A stretch of DNA of 51,608 nucleotides from Profundicola sp048268105 (GCA_048268105.1 JBLWWH010000017.1:1-51608), one strand, 5' to 3'; positions 9,909 to 19,082 are shown, numbered from the stretch's first letter. Numbers and translations: made by a program. Notes: generated by a model not told the origin, from the sequence alone.

Positions 9909-11885
9909 ATGAGGTGGATTTTAGTTTGTTTATTAAATCTTGCGGTTTTCGCTTCGGCACAAGTTGTTCTTCGTCCAGATGGAAAGTCTATTTCCGATGA
10001 GGAAAAACGCTACAATGATTCTATATTAGCTAGTAATCAGGATAATCGTCCTGCCGATTCTCTTAAGATATATAATCCAAGCATTGGAGATTATAACTAC
10101 TGGACATCAAAGAAATCCAAAAGGATACTGGATACAATCCTTAGTATCGATAACTTTTACAAACAGAATGTCTATCAACAAGATTTATTCGATAAACAAC
10201 AGTTTCCTAATTTAGGACAAGCACTTAACCCTTTATCGCCTGTTGATATTAGCGATAACTTACAATTACTGCCTCTGGGTAAATCATTTATGTATATGAA
10301 GGAAGAAGACATCAAGTATTATGATGTAAAGACGCCTATCACAGAATTCATACTCGAAAATGGTTTAAAAGAAGGTCAATTCTTATCTACAACCTTTGCA
10401 CATAATGTACACTCTAGATGGAATTATGCAATTCAATATCGTTATTTAAAGTCTCAAGGAAGATATCTCAACTCATTAGCCAATAACTCTAATTTTGTCT
10501 TTTCTACCAATTATAAGACGAAAAACAATCGTTATCATCTTCAAGCTAATTTTGTTACACATGATTTAAACAATCAAGAAAACGCAGGCTTAACAGATGA
10601 AAGTATAATCGATTTTATTACTGATAATCCAAACTTTAGTAATCGCGAGCGTATGTATATTAATATGCAATCTGCTCAAACTTTGTTTGATGAAAGGAGA
10701 ATTCATTTAGACCATCAATTTGGTTTATTATCGTTTAATAAATCTAATGATAGTATTGCTAGCGATGTTTTCCCTATTTATTTAAAACATGAATTGAATT
10801 ATAAACATCAAGCTTTTCAATATTTAGAAAGAGGTCGGGAGAATTATTATGATAGTGACGTTTTAGAAGGAGCTAGAAGTAATAGAAAAAAGTTGGATGA
10901 ATTAGAAAATAAAGTCTCCTTAGGATATCAATGGTCAGACAGAATTAATGTAGAAGGAGGATTATTGCATCAAATGAAGGAGCTATATTTCGATGAGAAT
11001 TTAGCATTAGAAAACTATACGATTCCAGCTTCAATCAAAGAAAATAGAATTGGACTACAAGCCAAATTAAATTTTGATTGGTCTGAAAGTATAGACTTAA
11101 ATGCTGATGCTTTTTATACAACAGGGGATCACTTTGGCGATCAATATCAATTAAACGCAAATATTCGCTTATCGCCTTTTGCGGGTTATTTGTTAGAAGG
11201 TGGACTTAAATTAAATTCAAGTATGCCATCCTTAAACTATTTTGCTCATCAAAGCTTTTATGAGGATTTTAATAGTTACAATCCGAATTTTGAGAACCAA
11301 AATACACAAGAGCTCTACGCTGAGCTAAGTTCACATAAAATAGGTCTATCTGTATTCGGAAAAATTTTAAATCAAAATAATCCTGTTTATATCGATTCAA
11401 ATTTTCAGGTTCAACAACTAGAAGGTGCAAGCAACTATTTTAGTATCGGTGCACGCGAACATTATAGATTCGGAAAGTTTGGAATTGACGCACAAGCGCA
11501 ATATCAGAAAGTATTAGACAACGAGCACATTTTGCCACTACCCAGCATTTTGGCAAGAGGAACAGTTTACTACAATACTTGGGAGTTTAAAAATCATGCA
11601 CACATTCAGACCGGTTTGACTTTAAGATATTATAGCAAGTTTAACTCACGTGAATTTTTCCCCATCATGAATGAATTTGTTCTACAGGGTGAGAATGCCA
11701 GAGAAATCGGTAATTATCCTCAACTAGATTTATTCTTCAATATGAGAGTAGATAGAATGCGCTTTTATATACGAGGAGAAAATCTTAATTCATTTTTCCA
11801 ACGAGGCGAATACTTTTCCACACCCTTACAGCCTGCCCGTGACTTCAAAATCCAGGTTGGGATACATTGGTACTTATTCTCGTAG
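9909..11885 (+). CDS. Putative outer-membrane porin (Porin_10 type)
   Basis: A 658-residue secreted protein with signal peptide MRWILVCLLNLAVFASAQ. The mature part opens with a polar stretch containing the YNYWTSKKSKRILDTILSIDNFYKQN and LGQALNPLSP segments, which I associate with the Bacteroidota putative-porin family (Porin_10). Many alternating aromatic strands then continue to a terminal WYLFS, as expected for a beta-barrel. A TTG start three codons earlier is possible, but the ATG gives the cleanest signal peptide and fits the promoter position. The gene is monocistronic: a terminator lies upstream and a 440-base gap downstream. Substrate unknown. Confidence 0.78.
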   Translation: MRWILVCLLNLAVFASAQVVLRPDGKSISDEEKRYNDSILASNQDNRPADSLKIYNPSIGDYNYWTSKKSKRILDTILSIDNFYKQNVYQQDLFDKQQFPNLGQALNPLSPVDISDNLQLLPLGKSFMYMKEEDIKYYDVKTPITEFILENGLKEGQFLSTTFAHNVHSRWNYAIQYRYLKSQGRYLNSLANNSNFVFSTNYKTKNNRYHLQANFVTHDLNNQENAGLTDESIIDFITDNPNFSNRERMYINMQSAQTLFDERRIHLDHQFGLLSFNKSNDSIASDVFPIYLKHELNYKHQAFQYLERGRENYYDSDVLEGARSNRKKLDELENKVSLGYQWSDRINVEGGLLHQMKELYFDENLALENYTIPASIKENRIGLQAKLNFDWSESIDLNADAFYTTGDHFGDQYQLNANIRLSPFAGYLLEGGLKLNSSMPSLNYFAHQSFYEDFNSYNPNFENQNTQELYAELSSHKIGLSVFGKILNQNNPVYIDSNFQVQQLEGASNYFSIGAREHYRFGKFGIDAQAQYQKVLDNEHILPLPSILARGTVYYNTWEFKNHAHIQTGLTLRYYSKFNSREFFPIMNEFVLQGENAREIGNYPQLDLFFNMRVDRMRFYIRGENLNSFFQRGEYFSTPLQPARDFKIQVGIHWYLFS

Positions 11886-12025
11886 TTGTGCTTAACAAGC
11901 ATGCGTTTTTGACGTTAAAATTTCGTGAAATTTCATTTGCATTTTAGAGGAATGTAATGATTGGTTAATCTGTTGATAATCAATAATTATGCGTATGCTG
12001 TTGTAAGTTAATCAAATGTTCATGA

Positions 12026-12122
12026 AAAAAGCTTAAGAGCTTTTACAAAAAACCTCAAGAGCTTTTCTAAAAAAGTTCAAGAGCTTTTTCTAAAAAGTAC
12101 AAGAGCTTTTTTCTCCATCATG
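12026..12122. repeat. 22-bp tandem repeat built on AAGAGCTTTT
   Basis: AAGAGCTTTT starts at 12035, 12057, 12079 and 12101, an exact 22-base period with variable A/T-rich remainders. The first copy also forms a hairpin with the preceding bases (AAAAGCT-TAAG-AGCTTTT, about 12027-12044) ending in T, which could terminate porin transcription. The array may have grown from that terminator. Confidence 0.75.
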
Positions 12123-12282
12123 CGCATAATCATTTCTGATTATCTAGATCTTTTTTCATCTTTATCCGCATAATCAATTTTTACTGTCAAATGTTTACTC
12201 ATCATTTTCCAATCCAAACTCTCTATTTCTCACTTTAGACTTTACACTATTCACTTTTCATTCCTAATTATTCACTAAACAC

Positions 12283-12311
12283 TTGGGGTTTCCTCAAAAT
12301 TCGTATCTTAG
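12283..12311 (+). promoter_or_regulatory. Promoter-like boxes before the small membrane protein
   Basis: TTG (12283-12285), 18 bases, then TATCTTAG (12304-12311), one base off TAnnTTTG. The start codon at 12327 is 15 bases after the box. Confidence 0.45.
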
Positions 12312-12326
12312 ATAAAAGTATTTCCT

Positions 12327-12749
12327 ATGAATCAACTCCAAAGAATTGTTGCTATACTAGCACTCGTAGTCGTGTCTGTTTACGGCGGTATGAAGTTTCA
12401 TCAATACCAAACCCAAATTAATTGTGAGGAACAAGGCGGTATGATTGATGAAAATGGAGTTTGTGTGGTAAAAGAAACCATCAAAGAAAGACCCAACAAG
12501 GAATATTTAAAAAACTATAAAACCGTAGATGGTAAATATGATTTACATATTCTAACGGCCATTGGTGATCCTGTAAACGAGATAGTGGTTAAAAATGCAA
12601 CTACTCAAAGAGTTTTTGACCTTAAAAAAGTTGAGTCAAAAAAGCCTGGAATTACTTTCCAAAACGAAGAAGGCTATTTTATGCGCTTTACCAACAAAAA
12701 ATTCTTTTGGGGACATGAAAATGTGGTTTTGGCGAGTGGTAGAAGATAA
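12327..12749 (+). CDS. Small single-pass membrane-anchored protein of unknown function
   Basis: A 140-residue protein with one N-terminal hydrophobic segment (about residues 7-23, IVAILALVVVSVYGGMK) acting as anchor or uncleaved signal. A Cys pair in CEEQGGMIDENGVC could form a disulfide outside the cytoplasm. The rest is a basic, globular-looking domain (about 55-140) with no motif I recognise. It ends directly against the convergent CPXCG gene with no intervening base. I do not assign a function. Confidence 0.7.
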   Translation: MNQLQRIVAILALVVVSVYGGMKFHQYQTQINCEEQGGMIDENGVCVVKETIKERPNKEYLKNYKTVDGKYDLHILTAIGDPVNEIVVKNATTQRVFDLKKVESKKPGITFQNEEGYFMRFTNKKFFWGHENVVLASGRR

Positions 12750-12932
12750 TTATTGCTCTAATGCTGATGCATCAAATTCAATCAATTCTTGATCTTCAAA
12801 TTTTAAACTAATTTCAATCGGATTACAGCAAATTTCACAATCTTCTACATAATTTTGTTGCGCAATTGATGGATCTAATAACATGGATATTTCTTCCCAA
12901 CAATACGGACAGCCAAAGAAATGTTCTATCAT
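12750..12932 (-). CDS. CPXCG-motif cysteine-rich small zinc-binding protein
   Basis: A 60-residue protein with CPYC (Cys8, Cys11) and DCEICC (Cys32, Cys35, Cys36). This is the pattern of the Cys_rich_CPXG family, which presumably binds zinc as a small ribbon. The C-terminal half is very acidic. Its ATG overlaps the stop of the upstream GH3 gene by four bases (ATGA), so the two are translationally coupled and may act together. The exact role of the family is not known to me. Confidence 0.8.
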   Translation of the reverse strand: MIEHFFGCPYCWEEISMLLDPSIAQQNYVEDCEICCNPIEISLKFEDQELIEFDASALEQ

Positions 12933-14437
12933 GATTGATTTAGTTTTAATAATGGTTCTATAAACTCTCTTGTATTACAAAGCCTTGGAACTTTGTTTTG
13001 TCCACCTAACTTACCGCGTTCCTTCATCCAATCGTAGAACAAGTCTGGGCGTGCAGCGTGTATTACTGGTGCGTTCAAGGTCATGTTGTTATACCTTTTA
13101 GCCTCGTAGTCAGAATTTATCTCTTGTAGTTTTTTATCAAAAGTCTCTACAAACAAATCCATATTATTAGGAGCCTTTTCAAACTCAATAATCCACTCAT
13201 GTGCTCCTTTTTCAGTTCCCTGCATAAAAATAGGCCCACCGGTAAAGTCTTTAATCGTAGCTCCCGTCTTGTTAGACGCTTCTTTTAAGGCGACTTCCGC
13301 ATTTTCTATAATAATTTCCTCACCAAAGGCATTGATAAAATGTTTGGTTCTACCCGAAACTACCACACGATATGGCGCAACCGAAACAAATCTAACCGTG
13401 TCGCCCACCATATATCGCCACAAACCACCATTGGTAGTTAATACAACGGCATAATTCTTACCTAGCTCTACATCCTCTATCGGAACAGCTTTGCGTTGAT
13501 CTAATGCGTTCCCTTCCATGGGGATGAATTCATAGAAGATACCTGTGTTTAAAAGTAGAAGCAAATCCTTAGACTCTACCTGATCTTGTAAAGCAAAAAA
13601 GCCTTCAGAAGCATTATAGATTTCATAATAACGCATCGGTTTGCCCGCAATGGCATCATAATTTTCCTTATAGGGAGTAAAGCTGATACCTCCATGAAAG
13701 AAAACTTCTAAATCTGGCCAAATCTCGTGTAAATTAGACTTGCCTGTTTTATCTAAGGTATAATTTAATAACACCAGCATCCACGACGGAACACCCGTCA
13801 AACAACCTACATTGGCTTTAATCACTGAGCTAGCAATAGCATCTAACTTAATTTCCCAATCGCTCATCAAAGAGATCTCTCGATTCGGCGTATTCATGAA
13901 ATCGGTCCAAAACGGAAGATTGTCAATCATAATCGCTGATAAATCTCCAAATTTGGTTTCGTATTCTTGGTAAATGTCAGCACTTCCACCAATTCTTAAA
14001 TTTTTACGTTTAAAAATCTTAGTATCAGGATGTTTTTCTAAATAGTTAGCAAACATCATCTTACCACCCGCAAAATGGTTGGTTTCTAGGGATTCTTTGG
14101 TGATTGGGATAAACTTACTTTTGGCATTGGTAGTACCCGAAGATTTGGCAAACCAAGAGATTTTTCCTGGCCAAAATATATTTTCCTCTCCTTTTCTTGC
14201 ACGTTCTATTTCTGGTTGAAACTCTTCGTAAGAAACAATAGGAACATGTTCTCTGAACTCTTCGTAAGTTTTGATGTCGGCAAATCCATATCTAATACCG
14301 TATTGAGTTTGACTCGCTGTTTTTAGGTTGTCAAATAAAACTTTTTGCTGCATCTCAATAGGCTTAGTGCGAATAAGCTCTAATTTCTGCGCATAAGGAT
14401 TTGTTATGAACGAGGCAATTTTATTAACTAAACTCAA
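12929..14437 (-). CDS. GH3-family acyl-adenylating protein
   Basis: This 502-residue protein resembles bacterial members of the GH3 auxin-responsive family, which activate a carboxylate with ATP and may join it to an amino acid. Visible features are WFAKSSGTTNAKSKFIP (P-loop-like AMP-binding motif, about 95-110), YEIYNASEGFFALQ (about 270-285) and the GDTVRFVSVAPYRVVVSGRTKHFINAFGEE segment before the C-terminal lid (about 345-375). The substrate in Bacteroidota is not established. The frame begins with TTG (14435-14437); no in-frame ATG lies nearby upstream, and the next internal Met is near residue 29, which would cut a natural-looking N-terminus. The CPXCG gene is coupled downstream. Confidence 0.87.
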   Translation of the reverse strand: MSLVNKIASFITNPYAQKLELIRTKPIEMQQKVLFDNLKTASQTQYGIRYGFADIKTYEEFREHVPIVSYEEFQPEIERARKGEENIFWPGKISWFAKSSGTTNAKSKFIPITKESLETNHFAGGKMMFANYLEKHPDTKIFKRKNLRIGGSADIYQEYETKFGDLSAIMIDNLPFWTDFMNTPNREISLMSDWEIKLDAIASSVIKANVGCLTGVPSWMLVLLNYTLDKTGKSNLHEIWPDLEVFFHGGISFTPYKENYDAIAGKPMRYYEIYNASEGFFALQDQVESKDLLLLLNTGIFYEFIPMEGNALDQRKAVPIEDVELGKNYAVVLTTNGGLWRYMVGDTVRFVSVAPYRVVVSGRTKHFINAFGEEIIIENAEVALKEASNKTGATIKDFTGGPIFMQGTEKGAHEWIIEFEKAPNNMDLFVETFDKKLQEINSDYEAKRYNNMTLNAPVIHAARPDLFYDWMKERGKLGGQNKVPRLCNTREFIEPLLKLNQS

Positions 14438-14460
14438 TGGCTTAAATTTGTATTTAATAA

Positions 14461-14468
14461 CAAAAATA
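14461..14468 (-). promoter_or_regulatory. -7 box for the GH3-CPXCG operon
   Basis: On the minus strand the sequence reads TATTTTTG, a perfect TAnnTTTG, 23 bases before the TTG start. No clear -33 TTG is seen. Confidence 0.5.
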
Positions 14469-14523
14469 AAACATTTAAACTCATTTCGTATGATTCGAAT
14501 GTTTTATCCTATAATTCTTTTCT

Positions 14524-15315
14524 ATGATTTTCAAAAGTGTACTGAGCAAAATGTATGCAGAATATCAATTTCCAATTAGATATTATTTAAATTTAAATGA
14601 TGATTTTGTAGATATGAATCAACTCATTTCTCGTAAAATAGCTATAGAACATGTTGGAAATCAATGTAAATCGTGTGGTTTAGATAAGCCTATTTTTAGA
14701 ATGGGTTTTTGTCAATCTTGTTTTTATACCGTTCCGGAAGCTAGCCCAAGCATCATAAATCCAGAGCTTTCTATGGCTCATTTGGGTAAAGAACAAAGAG
14801 ATCTAGAATGGGAGAAGAAGTTTGAATTACAGCCACATATTGTTTATTTGGCGCTATCGGGTGGATTAAAAGTTGGCGTTACGCGTGGTGTACAAGTTCC
14901 AACACGTTGGATAGACCAAGGAGCTTCGAATGCTATAATTTTAGCAGAAACATCCAATCGCTACGAAGCGGGTATGATAGAGGTTTTGTTAAAGGATAGT
15001 TTAGCAGATAAAACCAATTGGCAGCGTATGCTCAAAAATCAAAACCCTGAGGCAGATTTGGTGCAAATCAAAGAGGAAGTAAGAGAAAAATTGTCTGACG
15101 AGCAGCAAGAAATGTATGTAGAGGATAATAAAATTTGGGAGTTTGAATATCCGATTGAGCATTATCCTTCTAAAGTAAAGTCCTTGACCTTGGCAAAACA
15201 TCCCAAAATAGAAGGGGTGTTGGCAGGTATTCGTGGACAATATTTATACTTTGAATCAGGCGAAGTATTCAATGTGAGAAACCACGAAGGACATGTGGTA
15301 GAGTTTACGGTTTAA
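14524..15315 (+). CDS. DUF2797 family protein
   Basis: A 263-residue protein matching the DUF2797 pattern. A zinc-ribbon-like part (CKSCGLDKPIFRMGFCQSC, about 49-68) is followed by a domain with VYLALSGGLKVGVTR and PTRWIDQGA (about 110-145), whose spacing recalls a GIY-YIG-like fold. The stretch RYEAGMIEVLLKDSLADKTNWQRMLKN continues the family pattern. The ATG at 14524 gives the usual family N-terminus (SKMYAEYQFPIRYYL). It is divergent from GH3. The biochemical function is unknown; a nucleic-acid role is only suggested by the zinc ribbon. Confidence 0.85.
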   Translation: MIFKSVLSKMYAEYQFPIRYYLNLNDDFVDMNQLISRKIAIEHVGNQCKSCGLDKPIFRMGFCQSCFYTVPEASPSIINPELSMAHLGKEQRDLEWEKKFELQPHIVYLALSGGLKVGVTRGVQVPTRWIDQGASNAIILAETSNRYEAGMIEVLLKDSLADKTNWQRMLKNQNPEADLVQIKEEVREKLSDEQQEMYVEDNKIWEFEYPIEHYPSKVKSLTLAKHPKIEGVLAGIRGQYLYFESGEVFNVRNHEGHVVEFTV

Positions 15316-15331
15316 TTAAACTTATATCTAC

Positions 15332-16102
15332 TTAAAAGCCTTCAAAAGCACCTAATCCGAATAAGGCAAAATCATACTTAATGGGGTCCTCGGCATCCAT
15401 TTGTCGTAATACAGAATCTATCTCTTCTACGGCCTTCCAATCATTTTGTTTACGCTTTAGAATTTCTAGTTTTCTTGCGATATTACCGGTATGAACATCA
15501 AGTGGTAAGCTTAGTTTAGAAGTGGGGATATTTTTCCAAATCCCGAAATCTACACCTTGTTGATCTTGTCTCACCATCCAACGCAAAAACATGTTGATGC
15601 GTTTGCCAGAGGAGTTCTTTAAGGGCGAAGAAACATGCTTGGTGGTGCGTACTTCCTCGGCATTAAAAAAGGCATCTCTAAAGCGATTGATAGCAAATTT
15701 AGGATTAATTTCATCGTCATAAATTAGGAAATACTGTTCTAAACTATCCTCTTTTTCATACAATCTTTGTAAAGCCTGAACATAATAAGCCATATCAAAA
15801 GCGTTAAAAGTTCTGTGCACAAAACCATAGAAAACATGAAGGTCTTTTTCTTGTGCATTTAATATAAAATCATGTGGCGCTTCATCCATTCTCGCCATCA
15901 TATCCTGCGCGTTTTTAATAATGGATTTACGGTTTCCCCAAGCAATCGTTGCGGATAAAAAGGCAGCAATTTCTATGTCTTGCTTTTTAGTAAATCTATG
16001 CGGAATTTGAATAGGATCGTGTTCAATAAAAAAATCTTGATTGTACTGCACAGCTTTTTCATCAAGAAATGTCTTGAGGTTTTCAATCTTATATGCTTTC
16101 AT
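15332..16102 (-). CDS. TIGR02757 (DUF2400) family protein
   Basis: A 256-residue protein with the family segments HDPIQIPHRFTKKQDIEIAAFLSA and TIAWGNRKSII near the N-terminus, RINMFLRWMVRQD in the middle (about 165-180) and LPLDVHTGNIARKL followed by DPIKYDFALFGLG towards the end. The function is not established; remote likeness to helical DNA-glycosylase folds has been suggested for the family, which I cannot verify here. It follows the permease gene by 23 bases on the same strand and is probably in its operon. Its 3' end meets DUF2797 with a 16-base gap. Confidence 0.85.
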   Translation of the reverse strand: MKAYKIENLKTFLDEKAVQYNQDFFIEHDPIQIPHRFTKKQDIEIAAFLSATIAWGNRKSIIKNAQDMMARMDEAPHDFILNAQEKDLHVFYGFVHRTFNAFDMAYYVQALQRLYEKEDSLEQYFLIYDDEINPKFAINRFRDAFFNAEEVRTTKHVSSPLKNSSGKRINMFLRWMVRQDQQGVDFGIWKNIPTSKLSLPLDVHTGNIARKLEILKRKQNDWKAVEEIDSVLRQMDAEDPIKYDFALFGLGAFEGF

Positions 16103-16125
16103 GGAAAGTGTTTTTAATGAGCCAA

Positions 16126-17364
16126 TTAACCAATTTTTAGAGCTCTGGTGGGCGAAATTCTTTGAATCAATAAACTTGGGATTAAAAGAACAACGGCACT
16201 AATCAAAATACTACAAACATTAACCCAAAATACCATGTCCCAAGAAAGGAAAACCGGCGCCTTGTCAATATAGTAATTCTCTGGTGGCAGCTGAATAATT
16301 CCCCATTGTTGCTGTGCTAATAGTAAACCGATAGCGATAATATTTCCAGCTAACATACCTGGTAACATGATAAATACCGCGTAGTTTACAAAGATTTTCT
16401 GAACTTGCCAGTTGTTAGCTCCTAATGTTTTTAGGATACCTATGGCGTGCGTTCTTTCAAGAATAAGAATTAATAAAATCATCACCATGTTAATGATGAC
16501 CACAATTAACATTAAAAACAAAATGACAAAAATATTCATGTCAAAAATGTTAATCCAATCCTCAATATCAGCAAAAATATCCGTGGCAGATTCGGCAACT
16601 AAATCATAACCTATGATGTCATTTACGAAACCTTTTAAAACATTAAAATCAGCTTCAATATCCTTAGCAAAAAGCTCAAAACCACCTACTTGTTGATTGT
16701 CCCATTGATTTAATTTTTGAACTTGTCTTATGTCGCCCAGAATATATAAATCATCGAACTGAGAAATATCGGTGGTGTAAATACCAGCAATTTTAAAATT
16801 ACGATAAACAGGTTTTGAATTAAATTGATGCTCGTCTACGAACACCATCACAAAACTACTGTCAATATCTAAATAGAAATTGTTAGCAATCTTTTGAGAA
16901 ACAACTACTTCGTCGCTGGTTTGATCTGATTTGAAATCAGGGAAACTACCTTTACTTAAGAATTTATCGAATCGTTCGATGTCGTAATTGGAATCAACTC
17001 CTTTGAATAAAACCCCATCAAAAGCATCTTCGGTTCTAATGATTCCACTTTTGGTGGCAATTGCTTGAATGTGCTCAATTTCTTTTAAAGGGAAATTTGG
17101 ATAATACTCTTTGGGTAAGTTGATGCTATCAGAATTGTAGGACAAATTAGAACTATAAGGGCGAATAGTGATATGCCCGTTGAAGTCGGCTAATTTTTGT
17201 TTAATTTCCTTTCTTGCACCAATTCCGGTGGATAGGGTAACCAAGGCAACGATAATTCCAATCGCAACTGCCACTTGCCCAATTCTGATAATTGTGCGCG
17301 ACAATTGGTTGTTGGAAGCCTTGCCCAATCCAATTTTCTTAGAAAAATACCAACTAAAATTCAA
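16126..17364 (-). CDS. FtsX-family ABC transporter permease (LolC/LolE-like)
   Basis: A 412-residue membrane protein with one N-terminal membrane segment (about 27-50), a long periplasmic MacB-PCD-like domain (about 50-265), and three C-terminal segments (about 275-300, 325-350, 370-400). The ERTHAIGILKTLGA segment is the FtsX motif that couples to the ATPase. LolC/E-type proteins release lipoproteins from the inner membrane. No ATPase gene is adjacent, so it must be encoded elsewhere. The frame begins with TTG (17362-17364), three codons after an in-frame stop, so no ATG start is possible without losing the first membrane segment. Confidence 0.85.
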   Translation of the reverse strand: MNFSWYFSKKIGLGKASNNQLSRTIIRIGQVAVAIGIIVALVTLSTGIGARKEIKQKLADFNGHITIRPYSSNLSYNSDSINLPKEYYPNFPLKEIEHIQAIATKSGIIRTEDAFDGVLFKGVDSNYDIERFDKFLSKGSFPDFKSDQTSDEVVVSQKIANNFYLDIDSSFVMVFVDEHQFNSKPVYRNFKIAGIYTTDISQFDDLYILGDIRQVQKLNQWDNQQVGGFELFAKDIEADFNVLKGFVNDIIGYDLVAESATDIFADIEDWINIFDMNIFVILFLMLIVVIINMVMILLILILERTHAIGILKTLGANNWQVQKIFVNYAVFIMLPGMLAGNIIAIGLLLAQQQWGIIQLPPENYYIDKAPVFLSWDMVFWVNVCSILISAVVLLIPSLLIQRISPTRALKIG

Positions 17365-17391
17365 TACGATCTATAATTTGTATCATTATTG

Positions 17392-17399
17392 TAACTTTG
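17392..17399 (+). promoter_or_regulatory. -7 promoter box of the NamZ-like gene
   Basis: TAACTTTG is a perfect TAnnTTTG, 19 bases before the ATG at 17419. The intervening leader is A-rich, typical of Bacteroidota initiation regions. Confidence 0.6.
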
Positions 17400-17418
17400 A
17401 AACACAAATAAAATAAAC

Positions 17419-18681
17419 ATGTTTCAAAATTCAGTCAAATATACATTATTAGTTTTTCTTTTTGCGATTTCATGTAACGCACAAGAAAATTCAAGCATAG
17501 GAATTTCTATCGACAATCAAAAGGTAGAAGTGGATCCTAAACAAAACTTAGCCAGCCGAGATAGCGAGTTTTGTCAAGTGATATTGGCTGCAGAACAAAC
17601 CGACAAATACATTCCTCTATTGCAAGGGCAAAGAGTGGGAGTTGTGACCAATCAAACCGGGATTATTCCTACAGGAGAGGGTGATGTTCATTTGGTAGAT
17701 CATTTAATTTCTCAAGGAATTGAGGTGGTAAAAATATTTTCTCCAGAACATGGTTTCCGTGGAACTGCTGATGCAGGTGAAATAGTGAAAGATGGAAAAG
17801 ATATTAAAACAGGCTTACCGATTGTTTCACTGTATGGAAGTAACAAAAAGCCTAAAGACGAACAAGTAAAGGATTTGGATGTTATTTTGTTTGACATTCA
17901 AGATGTTGGTGTTAGATTCTACACCTATATTTCGACTTTACATTATGTCATGGAATCTGCGGCAGAAAACAATAAAAAAGTAATTGTATTAGATCGTCCA
18001 AATCCAAATGCGCATTATATCGATGGACCTATGCTAGAGCCAAGTCAAAAGACATTTGTGGGTATGCATCCTGTTCCGATTGTTTATGGAATGACGATAG
18101 GAGAATACGCTCAAATGATAAATGGTGAAAAGTGGCTAGATAATAGCGTCCAAGCTGATTTAAGTGTGATTCCTTTGCAGAATTATACCCACCAAACTCA
18201 TTATGATTTACCCGTAAAACCATCGCCTAACTTACCGAATGCGCAGTCGATTAATTTATATCCAAGTATTTGCTTTTTTGAAGGTGCGAATGTGAGTGAA
18301 GGTAGAGGAACCGAGAAACAATTTCAGGTGTATGGTTCGCCTTATTTGAAAAATATGCCGTTCAAATTTACACCTAAGCCAAACGAAGGAGCTAAAAATC
18401 CACAGTATAATGGGGAGGTTTGTTATGGTGAAGATTTAAGTCAAGTTGAACCTTTAGCTGAAGTTAGTTTAAAATGGTTGATTAAAGCTTATAAAAACAA
18501 CACAAAACAACCTTTCTTTACTAAAAACTCAGGTGCTTTCTGGATTGATAAATTGGCTGGTACGGCTGATTTAAGACATCAAATTGAAAAAGGATGGACC
18601 GAAGAGCAAATTAAGGCTACTTGGCAAGATGGATTAGAGAAATTCAAGAAAACTAGAGCTAAGTATTTAATTTATAAATAA
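17419..18681 (+). CDS. namZ: DUF1343 / NamZ-type exo-beta-N-acetylmuramidase lipoprotein
   Basis: A 420-residue protein of the DUF1343 family, whose characterised member NamZ removes terminal N-acetylmuramic acid from peptidoglycan fragments. Conserved segments are GQRVGVVTNQTG (about 73-85), FSPEHGFRGTADAGE (about 110-125), DVILFDIQDVGVRFYTYISTL (about 155-175), LDRPNPN and EGANVSEGRGTEKQFQVYGSP (about 290-310). The N-terminus has a lipobox ending AISC (Cys19), so it is probably a lipoprotein. It likely acts in cell-wall recycling or in use of other bacteria's walls. Confidence 0.88.
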   Translation: MFQNSVKYTLLVFLFAISCNAQENSSIGISIDNQKVEVDPKQNLASRDSEFCQVILAAEQTDKYIPLLQGQRVGVVTNQTGIIPTGEGDVHLVDHLISQGIEVVKIFSPEHGFRGTADAGEIVKDGKDIKTGLPIVSLYGSNKKPKDEQVKDLDVILFDIQDVGVRFYTYISTLHYVMESAAENNKKVIVLDRPNPNAHYIDGPMLEPSQKTFVGMHPVPIVYGMTIGEYAQMINGEKWLDNSVQADLSVIPLQNYTHQTHYDLPVKPSPNLPNAQSINLYPSICFFEGANVSEGRGTEKQFQVYGSPYLKNMPFKFTPKPNEGAKNPQYNGEVCYGEDLSQVEPLAEVSLKWLIKAYKNNTKQPFFTKNSGAFWIDKLAGTADLRHQIEKGWTEEQIKATWQDGLEKFKKTRAKYLIYK

Positions 18682-18766
18682 AGTTCATTTAAAAATGATG
18701 AAGCTGAATTTATTCAGTGTATCATGGTTAACAATTAATTTAACAACAAATAAAAAGTATAATTCA

Positions 18767-19081
18767 ATGTCTACAGAATTAGAAAAAAGTATTTCGACTG
18801 CCGAGAAGATGAACTTAAAATTTGAACAAGCTGAAAAAGATTTAGCTTATATGGAAGAATTTTTAGCGCGTTTTCCTGACATTAAAGAGAATATCAAAAG
18901 CCTCGAAAAGTATTATTTCGATACCCAAGAATGGATGCAAGACCGCAACCGAATTCTAGAAGAAAACCCATATTATCCCTTAGGAATTCTTAGCGAAGAC
19001 GGTTTTTATAACGTCCATATAGGTATTTATGAATCTGTAAAGTATATAATAAAGGAGGGTGCTTTATTCTTAACGGAATAA
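18767..19081 (+). CDS. DUF4298 family protein
   Basis: A 104-residue soluble protein. It starts MSTELEKSISTAEKMN, is predicted helical through the middle, and ends with the NPYYPLGILSEDGFYNVH segment I associate with DUF4298. The frame stays open back to an ATG at 18695. The added 24 residues are hydrophobic and unlike the family, and an A-rich stretch precedes the ATG at 18767, so I prefer the shorter form. It ends one base before the convergent M3 peptidase. Function unknown. Confidence 0.75.
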   Translation: MSTELEKSISTAEKMNLKFEQAEKDLAYMEEFLARFPDIKENIKSLEKYYFDTQEWMQDRNRILEENPYYPLGILSEDGFYNVHIGIYESVKYIIKEGALFLTE

Positions 19082-19082
19082 T

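Larger units (their letters stand above)
11886..12326. other. Gene-free stretch with hairpin and tandem repeats
   Basis: No supportable ORF is present. It holds a terminator-like hairpin that merges into a 22-bp tandem repeat (12026-12122). CGCATAATCA occurs twice (in TGCGCATAATCATTT near 12121 and TCCGCATAATCAATT near 12163). A pyrimidine-rich low-complexity stretch and the promoter of the next gene follow. Confidence 0.7.

Noticed and set aside
18695..18766. Longer form of the DUF4298 protein
   Set aside because: The 24 added residues are hydrophobic and unlike the family, and the ATG at 18767 is preceded by an A-rich leader.
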